From positions 309,012,834 to 309,076,833 of the forward strand of contig CM037877.1 of assembly GCA_021292165.1 (NCBI GenBank): a DNA stretch of 64,000 bases. The letters run 5' to 3'. The notes under the pieces are model-generated. The model made no database searches, was not told where the DNA came from, and saw nothing but the letters and a program-made list of their open reading frames with translations. This document shows, piece by piece, positions 1-10,139 of the stretch. The DNA is from Shinisaurus crocodilurus. Taxonomy: Eukaryota > Chordata > Lepidosauria > Squamata > Shinisauridae. The translations under genes were made by a program, and so were the position numbers. Numbering within the stretch: the stretch's first letter is position 1; each line of letters opens with the position of its first letter.

Positions 1-66
1 TCCATTTCTTATTGTTCGGCCCATGTAATCTAATGAAAGGCATTGCCAGCGGGTGGTGGCATAGCA

Positions 67-201
67 CAGTGTTCTCCAACCTTGGGTCCCCAGATGTTTT
101 TGGCCTACAACTCCCAGCATGCCCCAGCTAGCTATGCTGGCTGGGGCATGCTGGGAGTTGTAGGCCAAAAACATCTGGGGACCCAAGGTTGGAGAACACT
201 G
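67..201. mobile_element. hAT MITE family A, intact palindromic copy
   Basis: A 135-bp near-perfect palindrome with terminal inverted repeats beginning CAGTGTTCTCCAACC. The arms carry GGGTCCCCAGATGTTTTTGG and the CTACAACTCCCAGCATGCCCC block, then their complement. It is flanked by a perfect 8-bp duplication GCATAGCA (59-66 and 202-209), which fits hAT insertion. There is no coding capacity. At least eight more copies or parts lie in this window. The TA in the middle of the target duplication fits the Buster branch of hAT. Confidence 0.93.
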
Positions 202-209
202 GCATAGCA

Positions 210-1039
210 TCAAGAGATCGGTAGGCCATCGGTAGGATGACCGGTGCTATTTGGTTCAGTAGCCCTTGCTGTAGCATCGTCGGATGCGTTCCAATCACCG
301 TTCGTTCCTATGGAGAGCTGCCATTGTGGGGAAAGTCAATATCAACTGAAGCAGGTCCACAGGAATACAGTGCTTCCATCATGGGCCGTCGTAAAGAGAA
401 CAAAGGCAATATGGCAAGCTGTAGCCGGGCTTGCAATTTCCCTTCACTGGCACCTTTCCACCATGGCAGAACTTCAGCTGTAATCTTAATTTGGCTTGCG
501 CGAGTAAAGTCCTCCCACACCAGCTGCTTCCCGGGCCTCTCTGACATTGAGAGGAGGTTACTCGAGGGCACGGCTCCATACCTGGGAGCTGCCCATCCAG
601 CATATTGCAGACGGAGCAACAGTTCAAACCACATTTTGAAGCCACTGTCAAGGGAAACGTGGACTTTTTTCCCCTTTCAGCCAGTTAATATTTATTCTAT
701 CTTTCCTCCAGCGTCTCGGATTTTTTACGGTGATGGATCTCTTGGCTGCTGCTTCTTTCCAGACAATGGAAGCAGAGTGGTAATTAAAATCTGCCAAGAG
801 AGAAGTAAATCAAAGGGGTATTTAAGAAAGAAAAGAAATGAGAACACCTATGGGACTGCAGTGGTCCAAAATACACAGCGCTGGTTTCCAATGACTTGTA
901 AAAGCAAAGTCACCTGCTTCCAGGCGTGAGATTTTTTTTTTAAACGTATCTAAATGTGCAATTTATAACTTGCATTAGAATTAATGGTGCAACCACCAAG
1001 TTTTTTCCACTTGTCAGTTGTAGAGTCCCAGATGCTTTG
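210..1039. other. Stretch without recognised features
   Basis: A 230-codon open frame lies at 237-929 (+), with an overlapping antisense frame. The translation has no motif I recognise, no clear splice structure, and a composition typical of chance. I see no repeat family here. It may be ordinary unique intergenic DNA. Confidence 0.5.
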
Positions 1040-1054
1040 TTACACACGGATGCA

Positions 1055-1490
1055 TTTAACAGTAGTCCTTCTCCCATTATAGACTTGCCCAGCCACTCTG
1101 ATTATCTGCAGACGTCCATCTGATGACAACCAGAAAGAGGGCCTTTTCTGTGGTGGCACCCACCCTCTGGAATACTCCCCCCCCAAGAAATAAAATATGC
1201 ACCAACTCTGATGCAGTTCAGGCACATGTTGAAGACTTTTTTTTTTTTTATTCGCCCCAGCATTTGATGATTTGTAATGCCTGTCATTTTCTGTTCGTTT
1301 GTTTTTATGATGGCCACTGTTCATGTTTTCGTTATAATATATATTTTATTATAACGAAATTTATTATTTTATTATTTATTTATAAATATATAAATATATA
1401 TTTATATTTATACATATATGGTTTTACTCTTGTGCACTGCCTGGATTTGTTTTATATGGCAGGTGGCGTAGAAACAGTTTTAAATAAATA
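1055..1490 (+). mobile_element. L2-type LINE 3' end
   Basis: The frame around 1123-1180 reads RKRAFSVVAPTLWN, the C-terminal signature shared by the L2-type LINE ends in this window (compare 13,100, 19,920, 32,500 and 50,060). It is followed by an AT-rich 3' tail ending in an AAATAAA-type repeat. A C-run after the WN codons shifts the frame, so this is a dead fragment. Confidence 0.7.
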
Positions 1491-1499
1491 AAGGGGATT

Positions 1500-2299
1500 A
1501 ATACAGGGGAAATGCATGTTTAAAAACCCACCAGGCAAAAGCCACACGGGGTACCACAATTTGGAGTGGGGCACGGGAGGTGAGGAATGGGTTAAATGCC
1601 CCCTCCCACCACCACCACCTCTCTCTCCCGGACTGCCCGCACCAGAAGCGGCTATTCCCACATTAAGACAGGCCTTTGGCTACCATCATTGGGGGGGCCT
1701 GATTGCACAAGGGTTCCTGACTTCTGCAGGACACTCCAGCTGCATTAGCCAAATCATGGTTACAGTTCCTCTTCAGACCTTCCCAGGTCAACACGGGGAG
1801 GAGGGGGCACGGCAGGTGCGCATGTTCCCCTCTCCCCTTCAGCCGTAAGCTTTTCAAATGCCTCAGGCTGGATTCTCACGACCATCTGAGCAAGCGCACA
1901 CAGTGTGTGGATGCATGTTCAGTGTAGCTGCCTTGAGCACCATTTTCTTGGCGGAAAGCGGAGTGCGTGGGTGGGTGGGTGGGTGGGTGGGTAAAATAAA
2001 TAAATAAATAAATAATCCTGCAAATGCCCTTACTTTGGGCCCCAATCCCTGCCGTGTACTTTCCCCACCACACAGAAAGGAAGCGCAAAGATCAGGGCCC
2101 TCGCTCTGTCTTTGCAGCTCCAGGAAGTCAAGTCGCCTTTCCCCCCACAGGATGGAAAGGAAGAGCAGGGATTAAATTGGGACCCTTGTGCTGCGGTTCT
2201 GATTTCAGAAAAGTAGCATGGGGCCCTGAGCCTTTCACTTCCCCCGCCTGCGCATTCCGTGCCCTCCCTTCCACTCTCCGAAGGTCAAGGTACATGTCA
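1500..2299. other. Stretch without recognised genes
   Basis: The only clear structure is a (GGGT)n run at about 1966-1991 followed by (AAAT)n to about 2012. No coding or transposon signature was recognised in the rest. Confidence 0.5.
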
Positions 2300-2307
2300 C
2301 GTTAAAG

Positions 2308-2431
2308 CAGTGTTTCTCAACCTTGGGTCCCCAGATGTTTTTGGCCTACAACTCCCAGCATCTCCCAACCATATCTGTTGGGAGACTTATTCAGCCAAAA
2401 ACATCTGGGGACCCAAGGTTGAGAAACACTG
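2308..2431. mobile_element. hAT MITE family A with a rewritten centre
   Basis: Terminal repeats read CAGTGTTTCTCAACC and its complement, and a perfect 8-bp duplication CGTTAAAG (2300-2307, 2432-2439) bounds the element. The left half is normal to about 2361. The centre is then not the usual CAGC palindrome: 2371-2398 is a 28-bp exact match to the endonuclease region of the CR1 copy at 3807-3834, joined back to the MITE at a shared GCCAA. Confidence 0.9.
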
Positions 2432-2697
2432 CGTTAAAGACATCGCTAATACCTGTGTCTTTCTTGGCACCTGATATGGATTGGGGATTTAGTGGGGGGG
2501 GGGGGGCTAGAGTTCCAATCCATGTAGTAATGTGTAGTTTGACCTGAGAGGTCACATTCCATAACTAAAAGAATAGGAATTGCACATAGAATCCACAAGC
2601 TTCCTCTGCAATATAAAATCCCTCTGCAAACCCTGGTGTACTGGCAGCATTTTGGCTTCAGTATTAAACTGAGTATGCTCTGCATAATTTTGCCAGT

Positions 2698-2698
2698 A

Positions 2699-2729
<31 letters not shown>

Positions 2730-2785
2730 ATTATTATTATTATTATTATTATATTTTTATTATATTTTTATTATTATATTTATTT
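2698..2785. repeat. (GAT)n then (TTA)n microsatellite
   Basis: Ten or so GAT units pass into TTA units and a T/A-rich run. It sits at the 3' tail of the minus-strand SINE that follows, where tail expansions are usual. Confidence 0.9.
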
Positions 2786-3006
2786 ATACCCCACCTTTTT
2801 TCCTGCAAGGAACCTAAGGCGGCTTACATAATCCTCCTCCTCTTCCTCTCCATCTTATCCTCACAACAACCCTGTGAGGTAGGTTAGGCTGAGAGTCAAG
2901 TGACTGGCCCAAAGTCACCCAGTGAGTTTCATGGCTGAGCGGGGACTAGAACCCGGATCTCCCGAGTCCCAGTCCAACACTCTCACCAGTACGCCACACT
3001 GGCCCA
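2755..3006 (-). mobile_element. tRNA-derived SINE (family D), minus strand
   Basis: On the minus strand the head holds AGTGTTGGACTGGGACTCGG and a B-box-like GGGTTCTAGTCCC. The body contains GTCACTTGACTCTCAGCC and the tail TTGCAGGAAAAAAGGTGGGG, ending in TATAAATA. The same family recurs at 48,425-48,640 and 60,262-60,560 and in part at 48,965-49,095. Confidence 0.65.
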
Positions 3007-3009
3007 TAG

Positions 3010-3540
3010 GCTTGAATGAAACTGTTTGGAACCACTACTCAGAATCTCACCAAACCAAGGAAGGATTGCCTTCCTTGACAAGCCCAAATAAACTACACTA
3101 CTAGTTTTCAACAAAATATTAAAGAAATACATGATCTGCCTTTAAAAAAAAAAAAAAAAAAGTAGAGTAAATAGAGTAAATAAATGTGTCAATTTTCAGC
3201 ACCTTTTGCTGTAGCTGTGACATTTTTTATCACATTGGTTTGAAATATGACACAATCATATGAAATATGACACATCATGAAGATCTGGAATGAGCAACAT
3301 CGGGGGAGGAACCCACTGGGGGGCACACACATCTCTGCCACCACAAAAATGGCCGCCATCACAGTCTGGGGACCCAGGAGCGTGATTCTGCTTTAAAGCA
3401 AGGTGCATGATCCCCACATGCCTTGTTTTAAAGGAACAATGCAGCTTTTTTGCAGCTGCTGCACCATTGAATATCAGCTGCAACTTCAGCGGTACCACGG
3501 GGGGGGTGCAAGGAGGCTGGAGGGAATACGTGGCCCACAG
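3010..3540. other. Stretch without recognised features
   Basis: An A-run of about 18 lies near 3144-3161. The rest shows no family I can name. CR1 similarity starts shortly after 3540. Confidence 0.5.
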
Positions 3541-3559
3541 GTCATGTGTTGCACAGTCC

Positions 3560-4459
3560 TGGCATATTAGTTCAACCTATATGTTAAAGATACGTTTCTC
3601 AGAGATACAGGAAGAGGAGCTTGGCAGCCCCATTGAGAGCATCTGGGTTAAAATAAAGGGGGCAAAGGATAAGACGAACATGGCGGTTGGAGTCTACTAC
3701 CGACCACCCAATCAAGGAGAGGACGAGGATGAAACTTTTGAAAAGCAAATTGCCATTGTTTCAAGGAGGCATGATGTGGTAGTAATGGGGGACTTCAATT
3801 TCCCTGATATCTGTTGGGAGACTTATTCAGCCAAGCATGGCCCCTCCAAGAAATTCCTGAGTTGTGCTGCTGATAACTTCCTCCTACAGAAAGTGGAGGA
3901 AGGAACTAGAGGATCGGCTATCCTTGACCTGATTCTAACCAACAGAGACGAGTTAGTGGATAAAGTGGCAGTTTCGGGAACTCTGGGGGAAAGTGACCAT
4001 GTTATACTTGAGTTCTTGATTCTAAGGGGAGCCAAAGCTGAGTGTAGCCAAACACGTACCCTGGATTTTAGGAAAGCCAATTTTAACAAACTCAGAACAA
4101 TGATAAGTGAGGTCCCATGGCAAGCGACTCTAATGAGTAAAGGAGCCCAGGATGGGTGGGAGTTTTTAAAAAAGGAAATTTTAAAGGCACAATTGCAAAC
4201 AATTCCCACAAGGAGAAAAGGCAGAGGGCAACAGAAGAAGCCAATGTGGCTTCACAATAAACTCAAAGATGACCTGAAAACAAAAAAGGACACATATAGG
4301 AAGTGGAAGGAAGGACAGGCTACAAGGGAAGAGTACAGGCAGGTAGCACAGAACTGCAGGAATAGTGTCAGGAAGGCTAAAGCTGAGAATGAGCTAAGGT
4401 TAGCGAGGGATGCTAAACACAACAAGAAAGCTTTCTTCAGATACGTGCATAGTAATTGA
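3560..4459 (+). pseudogene. CR1 endonuclease region, open but truncated
   Basis: About 300 codons stay open. Recognisable motifs of the APE-type endonuclease of CR1 LINEs, in order, are GVYYRPPN, VVMGDFNFPDICW, ILDLILTNR and LGESDHVILEF. A basic linker (QQKKPMWLHNKLKDD, KKDTYRKWKEG, AFFRYVHSN) follows and normally leads into the reverse transcriptase. In intact elements this domain nicks target DNA for target-primed reverse transcription. The first motif region of the endonuclease is missing and the frame ends at an inserted LINE tail, so no working protein is expected. The long open frame suggests a fairly young insertion. Confidence 0.88.
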
Positions 4460-4535
4460 TACGTGCATCTGGTTGCCGGCCAGATGGGCGATTAATAAAT
4501 GTAAATAATAAATAAATAATAAATAAATAAATAAA
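4460..4535 (+). mobile_element. L2-type LINE tail inserted in CR1
   Basis: The segment contains GGCCAGATGGGCGATTAATA followed by TAAATAATAAATAA repeats. The same tail is seen at 20,755-20,815 and, reversed, at 32,240-32,310. The word GATACGTGCAT occurs at 4440-4450 and again at 4458-4468, which may be a small duplication at the junction. Confidence 0.7.
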
Positions 4536-5134
4536 AGACAGAGGAAAGAAATGGTGGTTCAACTACGCAATGAGGATGGCAAATTGATAACAGAAGACAA
4601 AGAAAAGGTGGAAGTGTTCAATTCCTACTTTGGCTCGGTCTTCTCCCAAAAGAGGGTCTATGACCCCCCTGGCAAACCTGAAGTGCAGACTGAAGGGGCA
4701 GGATTGCAGTTTGAGATTGATAGCCAAACGGTCAAGGAACACCTGATTACTTTGTTGAACGAGTTCAAATCTCCAGGGGAGCAGCGTTTGCAGGGCTCAG
4801 TGAGAGCGCTGCCCCCCACAGAGCTGTGGCTCCTGCGACGGTTAGCCTGGGGGGAAACCAGAGGAGTTCTACAGTGAACCCAATGGAACCAACCAACTAC
4901 CTAGGGAGGTGGTGGGCTCTCCCACACTGGAGGCATTCAAGGTGCAGCTGGACAGCCATCTGTCAGGGGTGCTTTGACTTGGGTTCCTGCATTGAGCAGG
5001 GGGTTGGACTCGATGGCCTTGTAGGCCCCTTCCAACTCTACTATTCTGTGATTCTATGATTCTGTGAGTCATCTGCATAAGCAACAGGATGTTGAGCCTT
5101 ACAATGGCAGGACTTTTTTTGCTACACACCTTAA

Positions 5135-5584
5135 CTAAAGGCGCTCTCCTCTCCTGTGCTCCTTTCTTCCAAAGTGTGGCATTTGCTGTAGATGAGTGAT
5201 ATCAGGTGTTACCCTCCAGGTATCAAGGTGTCAGGTCTATATATCCAGAGGTTTTCTCTTGTTTCCGATGTTGTTGGATCAAATGGCATCTCTAGTGCAA
5301 TAATAGACAAATCAGAGAGGCTATGATTATCTTTACTGAAGCGTTTTGCAACTGGTTGTTCCAATTTTTTCATCAAAGTTGTGGATTCATGGCTCCTAAA
5401 ATGTGGGTAGGTCAGTTGTTGCTTTGTCTACATACTGAATACGGCATCCTGGGCGTGTGTATTCAATGATGTAAATTACATTGCAGGACTTGCAAGTGAT
5501 GCTTTGTTTGATGTATAGGTTCTGACAGTCATAGTGCTCTTGACAGTAACTGTCTCCCTGAGATAAACACCGGTGATGCAGCAC
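5135..5584 (-). pseudogene. GIY-YIG endonuclease remnant of the Penelope-like element
   Basis: Minus-strand translation gives ITCKSCNVIYIIEYTRPGCRIQYVDKAT (split here as ITCKSCNVIYIIEY and GCRIQYVDKAT), which resembles the VVYxxxC...LQYVGKT start of GIY-YIG domains. Further on come PVAKRFSKDNHSLSDL and ETRENLWIYRPDTL, like the HFxxxGHSxxD and REQFWIxxLxT parts of the family. Stops and frame changes make it non-functional. Confidence 0.75.
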
Positions 5585-5964
5585 TTGAATTCACAACGAT
5601 GTGACCCAGAATTGCTGATTGGTGGTTTTTAGTACAGTTCTCCCTAGTAATCTGTGTAGATTAGGAGGCTGGTGGAATTGGCTAACAATTGGTCACTTTC
5701 TCTGATTGCCAGGTGATAGTTAGGAGATGCCAGATGGAAATTTACCACAAATGGGATACATTGTTCTTTGTTGGCTAACTTCTAATTTTTGTAAAGAAAA
5801 GTTTATTCTAGATAAGATGGGTGCCTGGTGGATGTCGTAACTGATTATATGTCCTCTTTGCAGACGCTGTTCTTTAAGTTCATTGGTTCTTCTTTGATAA
5901 CTTTCTTCATTATTGAAGATGTGTTTGATTCTGAGAGCCAACCTGTAGCTGATGTTAGGAACAT

Positions 5965-6150
5965 GCGAAGCTGCTGTAGACTGAGCCAGACTCTTGGTCC
6001 ACCTAGCCCAGTGTTGTCAACACTGACTGGCAGCAGTGGCACTCCAGGGTTTCAGGCAGGAGGTTTTCCCAGCCCGAATGGCAATGCTGCCGGGGATCGG
6101 ACCCGAGACCTTCTGCATGTGCCAAACATGCTCTATCACTGAGCCATGGC
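5965..6150 (-). mobile_element. tRNA-derived SINE, minus strand
   Basis: On the minus strand it starts GGGCCATGGCTCAGTGATAG (A-box region), then has a B-box-like GGTCTCGGGTCCGATCCCCG. It continues with the body seen in other copies (CTGCTGCCAGTCAGTGTTGA, GACCAAGAGTCTGGCTCAGT). It is inserted in the Penelope-like element. Related copies lie at 15,307, 25,930, 29,915, 40,010, 45,190, 55,458 and 56,960. Confidence 0.78.
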
Positions 6151-6305
6151 CCTTACTTCTACAGATGTTCCTCTTGATGTGTTTGGGAAGTGTGGACATC
6201 AGTGGGTTTGTTATAAACACCAGTGACTATTTTGTTTTTCTTGACAGCAAGGACAATATTAAGGAAAGGGGTGTGTGGATTTTCAATGGTGCTACTGAAT
6301 GGGCA

Positions 6306-6880
6306 GGTTCGCACGACATGGCGGCAGCCATCGTGGTAAGTTACCACACGATTGTTTGCCGGAAACCGCAAAGCAACCACAACGAGCCTGACGGACGATC
6401 GGGCTTCTCGTGGTTGCTTCCCTCCCTCCCCCTCTCTCCCCCCTCATCCCTCCCGGCGATATCCCAGGGGACGCCGCGTGGAGGAATGAGGCTCCTCTCT
6501 TTGACAGCCACGATCGCGAGTCGATTTCAGCTCGCGGCGGCTGTCAAAGACTTCCCGTTGCGCAAACAGGGCTCGTGCCCTGAAGCACACCGGGGAGGGG
6601 GGAGTCTCCCGCCGCTGCCTCCTTGAGAGGCGTTCTCTCAGGCAGGAGGTGGGGGTGCCGGTTCCACTCTCTGCGGCTGCTCCGTGAATGGAGCAGCTGC
6701 AGGGAGCGGATCACCGCCTCCAGCCTGAGAGGTTTACTCGGAGAGTAAACCTCTCAGGCAGGAGTCTGGGGGGGTGGGTGCTCCGCTCTGTCATTGGCGT
6801 GGCTGTGCCGGTGACGGAGGGAAGCACCCGCCCCCCTCTGCTTTCCGAGGAGCTTATATCGTGTTGTGCGAACCCGGTCT
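6306..6880. mobile_element. GC-rich inverted-repeat DNA element (unclassified)
   Basis: The ends read GGTTCGCACGACATGG and, as complement at the right, GGGTTCGCACAACACGA, so they are imperfect terminal inverted repeats. I could not fix a target duplication. The inside is GC-rich and holds a 16-bp perfect hairpin stem at 6724-6758 (CCTGAGAGGTTTACTC). It splits the Penelope-like element. It may be another non-autonomous DNA transposon. Confidence 0.55.
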
Positions 6881-6984
6881 CTGTAAACTTAATTGTGCTA
6901 TGAATAAAGTTGATGTAATAATTTTATATTTATTATTTATTTATTTATTTATTTCTTATTTAATAGTTAAATTTCTGTAATCTT

Positions 6985-7249
6985 CCCCCCCCCCTTTGGT
7001 CCTTTCTTCGGGCCACAGAGATATAATCAATGTACCACCACCAAATAAGTGGTTTGTCACACAGGGATCTTCTAGGACATCCTGTTCAGGTTTTCCCATG
7101 AATAGATTTGCATAAAACAGAGCCAAGCAAGCGCCCACAGCCGTGCCTTGTACTTGTAGGTATTGTTCTCCACTGAACATGACATTATGCCAAGTAAGAA
7201 CTAGTGCAGCTAAAGTTGTGATAACCTCTGTGAGAGGATCATTAGACAT
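6985..7249 (-). pseudogene. Penelope-like reverse transcriptase core remnant
   Basis: The minus strand reads VQGTAVGACLALFYANLFMG, matching the conserved IQGxxMGxxxAPxYANLFM block of Penelope-like reverse transcriptases. Downstream, in another frame, comes WWWYIDYISV, where the family has a YIDD-type catalytic motif. The second aspartate is replaced by tyrosine, so the active site is lost. Confidence 0.7.
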
Positions 7250-7455
7250 TCTGGTGTGAAATAATTCATCTAAAGCCCAAGCCCCATCATTATCGGGTAT
7301 ATTGGTGTAAGGAGATGTGACATAAAGTCACAAGTCTGGTGGTGCTGTCAAATTGATAATGTGTGACTGAGTTCTGAGTAAGAAACCGTATGCAAGTGAC
7401 TACTTTGTTGTCAAAGACGTGTGCGAAGGGGGCTTTACCATATTTTGTAAATTTA

Positions 7456-7456
<1 letters not shown>

Positions 7457-7490
<34 letters not shown>
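7457..7490. repeat. (AG)n microsatellite
   Basis: About 17 AG units inside the Penelope-like element. Confidence 0.95.
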
Positions 7491-7492
<2 letters not shown>

Positions 7493-7689
7493 TTTCAGCA
7501 ATTGTGTTGTTACTTGTGACAATGAGGCATCTTCCTGGGTTGTTGGCTTTGTGGATTTTCCATAATATGTAAAACTTCCCAGGAGCAGCATTTGGATTGA
7601 TCATCATCAGGCGATCACTCGTGACCAAGTAAGATTGTCTTCCGGGATAAAAGGAGGAAATTCTAAAGAAGATTGTGTAGACTCTAGCG

Positions 7690-8535
7690 ATGGGTCCGTA
7701 AGTGACTGTGGAGGCCAATTCTAGATCCACACAGCTTCCCACAGTGAGGAGGACACAGGTTACCAGATGGAAGATGGTCCTGTAAAGGATTCATTTGACG
7801 TGCTTTTCGCTTAGCACGTTTCTCCCTTTCACCTTGCACTCGGGCTTCTTCAAAGTCCATGGAACCTTTGTGAAAGGCCAACCTCCATTTAGATCGTTCA
7901 TGGGCCAGAGCTTCCCAGTTTTCGATGTTTATATTGCATTTTTTTAGATTAGCCTTATGAACATCTTTAAACCTCTTATATTGACCACCGATATTCCGCT
8001 TTCCATCCTTGAGTTGGGAGTAAAGTAACTGCTTTGGGAGATGGCAGTCAGGCATTCGAACAACATGACCGGTCCACTGAAGTTGGCGTTGAAGGATCAT
8101 TTTTTCAATGCTAGTAGTCTTTGCTTCTTCCAGTACACTGACATTTGTTTGCCTATCTTCGCAAGTAATTCACAGGATTTTCCAGAGGCAACGTTGATGA
8201 AACCTTTCAAGGAGGTGGAAGTGACGTTTATAGATAGTCCATGTTTCGCAGGCATACAATAAAGTTGGTAATACAATGGCTTCATAAACCAGTGTTTTGG
8301 TCTTCTTACAAATATCCCGGTCCTCGAACACTCTATGTTTCATTCGAGAAAAAGCGGCACTTGCAGAGCTCAGACGATGCTGGATTTCACTGTCGATGTT
8401 AGCTGTAACAGAAAGATAGCTGCCAAGATAGAGAAAATGATCGACATTTTCCAGTACTGTCCCGCCAAGCTGGAGAGATGGCATCACCAAAGGGTTAGCT
8501 TGATAAGGAGATCAGCTCTCTCTCTCTCTCTTTTT
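7690..8535 (-). pseudogene. Second non-LTR reverse transcriptase C-terminus with zinc finger
   Basis: Minus-strand 8490-8170 reads HFLYLGSYLSVTANIDSEIQ then VLPTLLYACETWTIY. After a frame change, 8100-7684 reads LQWTGHVVRMPDCHLPKQLL and ends with CPPHCGKLCGSRIGLHSHLR, a C-x3-C-x12-H-x3-H finger. This arrangement (YLGS, YxxETWT, GHVxRM, C2H2 end) is the C-terminus of a widespread animal non-LTR retrotransposon family. I cannot fix the clade by eye. It lies inside the Penelope-like element and inserted into it. Confidence 0.8.
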
Positions 8536-9109
8536 AAAATAGTTTCCTGTTTGTCAGGTCTTGTATGGTTTCAGTGAAATGATCATTGAGATCTGCGGTG
8601 ATGTCTTTGTCAAGGAGCTTGTGTATGTTTTTTCCCCATCATTCAGTTGTCTTTGACTTTCTACTATGTGGTGTCCAGCGTTTAGCAACACAACAGCATC
8701 GCCCTTCTCAGCAGGATTTATGACCATGTCCCTTCGCATCTGAAGATTCCTTACGCTCGTGCTTTCTTGTTTTGAAAGGCTGTCATAAGTAGGTGTTGGT
8801 GTGTGGTTTCTTCTGCAAACTGATAAGAAAAAGGGTTCTAAGACCAGATTTCTGTTGATACCAGGTGTCCAAGTCACCTGCCCTATTCAACAGTTATTCT
8901 GTAGTATTTATGCCTTGGTCACATCGAAGAGCTGGTATAGCATTGTGATCAGAGCAAAAGTGGGGAACATTTTTGACCCAAGGGCCACATTCGCCCCAGG
9001 AGGGCAACAAGGATGATTTGCCCCAGGGAAGGACATTGGGGTCTGTATGTCAGCAGTGGATATGGCAACCCAAACTCCAGACACACATTCACATGCATAC
9101 CCCATCCGT

Positions 9110-9112
<3 letters not shown>

Positions 9113-9177
<65 letters not shown>

Positions 9178-9182
9178 AGAGA
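9113..9182. repeat. (CT)n(CA)n(GA)n compound microsatellite
   Basis: About 20 CT units, then about 12 CA units, then a short GA run. Apparent open frames here are repeat artefacts. Confidence 0.95.
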
Positions 9183-9344
9183 GTACTCACACACCCTTGG
9201 TAGCAAAGGGGGGGGGGAGACTGCGATCCCACCTTCCCGCAAACTGCTCATCTCAGTGGAACCGCTGCCTCAAGCCCAAGCCACCACAAAATACTTTGCA
9301 TTACAACAGGGATAGCTGACGACAATAAATTGTTGCTGGGAAAA

Positions 9345-9460
9345 TCATAGAATCATAGAAAAGTAGAGTTGGGAGGGGCCTACAAGGCCATCGAGTCCAA
9401 CCCCCTGCTCAGTGCAGGAATCCAAATCAGAGCATCACCCTGACAGATGATGTCACTGTC
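9345..9460 (-). mobile_element. CR1 3' end, minus strand
   Basis: AATCATAGAATCATAGAAAA followed by the AGTTGG(G/A)AGGGGCCTACAAGG block and CCCCCTGCTCAGTGCAGGAA, the complement of the CR1 tail. Severely truncated. Confidence 0.85.
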
Positions 9461-9629
9461 CCTGCTAAGCCAAAGGCCAGCCCCGGTGCCGCAACACCAC
9501 TCTGCCCAGCGCCTTGAAGTGGGGGCTCCCCACTGACCTGGCTTCACCGGACCTTTGCCATCCCCGTGGCAAAGCCCAGGGGAGCCACTGCCTCAGGGCG
9601 CTCTCAAAGTGAACCCGCCTGCTTCGTGT

Positions 9630-10135
9630 CCTGTTGCCACTGGAGGCCTGCTTGACCAAGACGCAGGACACAGCCTTCCGCGTAGGGGCACTTCAGGTGT
9701 GGAATTCCCTTCCCCAAGAAGTCAAATTGGGCCCCTCCTGGGTGAGGTTTAGATAGGCTTTTAAACCATGGTTGCTGTTGTTCTGCTGCCTTCCATTAGT
9801 TTCAGTCAAGTTATGCCTCTGCTTTTTCTGGTAAAGTTTTGTTTCTGTTGTCATTTTATCTTAATGTATTTTAGGGCACAAGGTTATGCATGTTTAGACA
9901 GAAAAAAAAGTCCTACAACTCCCAGCATTCCCCAGCCAGCTATGCTGGGAATTGTCGGACTTTTTTTCTGTCTAAACATGCATAGCCTTGTTCCCTTACA
10001 CATTATTGTTGAGTGTACATTGTACATTCTTTTAATGTGTTTGGTAAGCCATTGTGTTAAGTTGCTTTGTGAGCCATCTTGCGGGTCTTTGAACTGGAAG
10101 GCAGGATTTAAAAAATATATATTCAAAATCAATCA
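9630..10135 (+). mobile_element. L2-type LINE 3' end split by a Harbinger-like MITE
   Basis: The frame at 9700-9750 reads VWNSLPQEVKLGPS-like codons, as in L2-type C-termini. The AT-rich 3' UTR runs to 9873, is interrupted by the MITE at 9874-9995, and resumes to the ATTCAAAATCAATCAATAAA tail. Confidence 0.6.
9874..9995. mobile_element. Harbinger-like MITE with TTA duplication
   Basis: Palindromic element. The left arm holds ATGCATGTTTAGACAGAAAA, then TCCTACAACTCCCAGCATTC, and the right arm is its complement. The ends read GGGCACAAGG and CCTTGTTCCC. It is flanked by TTA on both sides (9871-9873, 9996-9998). A 3-bp TWA duplication fits PIF/Harbinger. Copies lie at 16,714, 16,878, 41,760, 56,398 and 63,751. 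Confidence 0.78.
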
Positions 10136-10139
10136 ATAA

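Larger units (their letters stand above)
3545..5070 (+). mobile_element. CR1 LINE copy, internally deleted and interrupted
   Basis: Endonuclease region 3560-4459, then an (AAATA)-rich L2-type tail inserted at about 4460-4535, then CR1 again (frame 4551-4776). A foreign 107-bp segment lies at 4776-4882, and the CR1 3' end follows at 4883-5070 (LPREVV-like codons, then GGGGGTTGGACTCGATGGCC and the ATTCTATG-type tail). All of the reverse transcriptase between 4776 and 4883 is missing. The 107-bp segment recurs at 26,445-26,551. Confidence 0.9.
5130..8880 (-). mobile_element. Penelope-like element, degenerate, minus strand
   Basis: Pieces of one Penelope-like retroelement run from 8880 down to about 5130 in the right order. 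They are an N-terminal part of the reverse transcriptase (8554-8877, MVINPAEKGDAVVLL), the PKIHK-like region (7500-7620, YILWKIHKANNPGR), the core (6990-7249, VQGTAVGACLALFYANLFMG), a post-core region (6160-6380, NKIVTGVYNKPTD), and a GIY-YIG endonuclease region (5140-5584). Frames are broken many times. A tRNA SINE, a GC-rich inverted-repeat element and a second LINE interrupt it. Penelope-like elements pair a telomerase-like reverse transcriptase with a GIY-YIG nuclease. The order seen here fits that. Confidence 0.82.

Noticed and set aside
237..929. 230-codon open frame
   Set aside because: No motif, a composition like random translation, an overlapping antisense frame, and no splice or promoter context.
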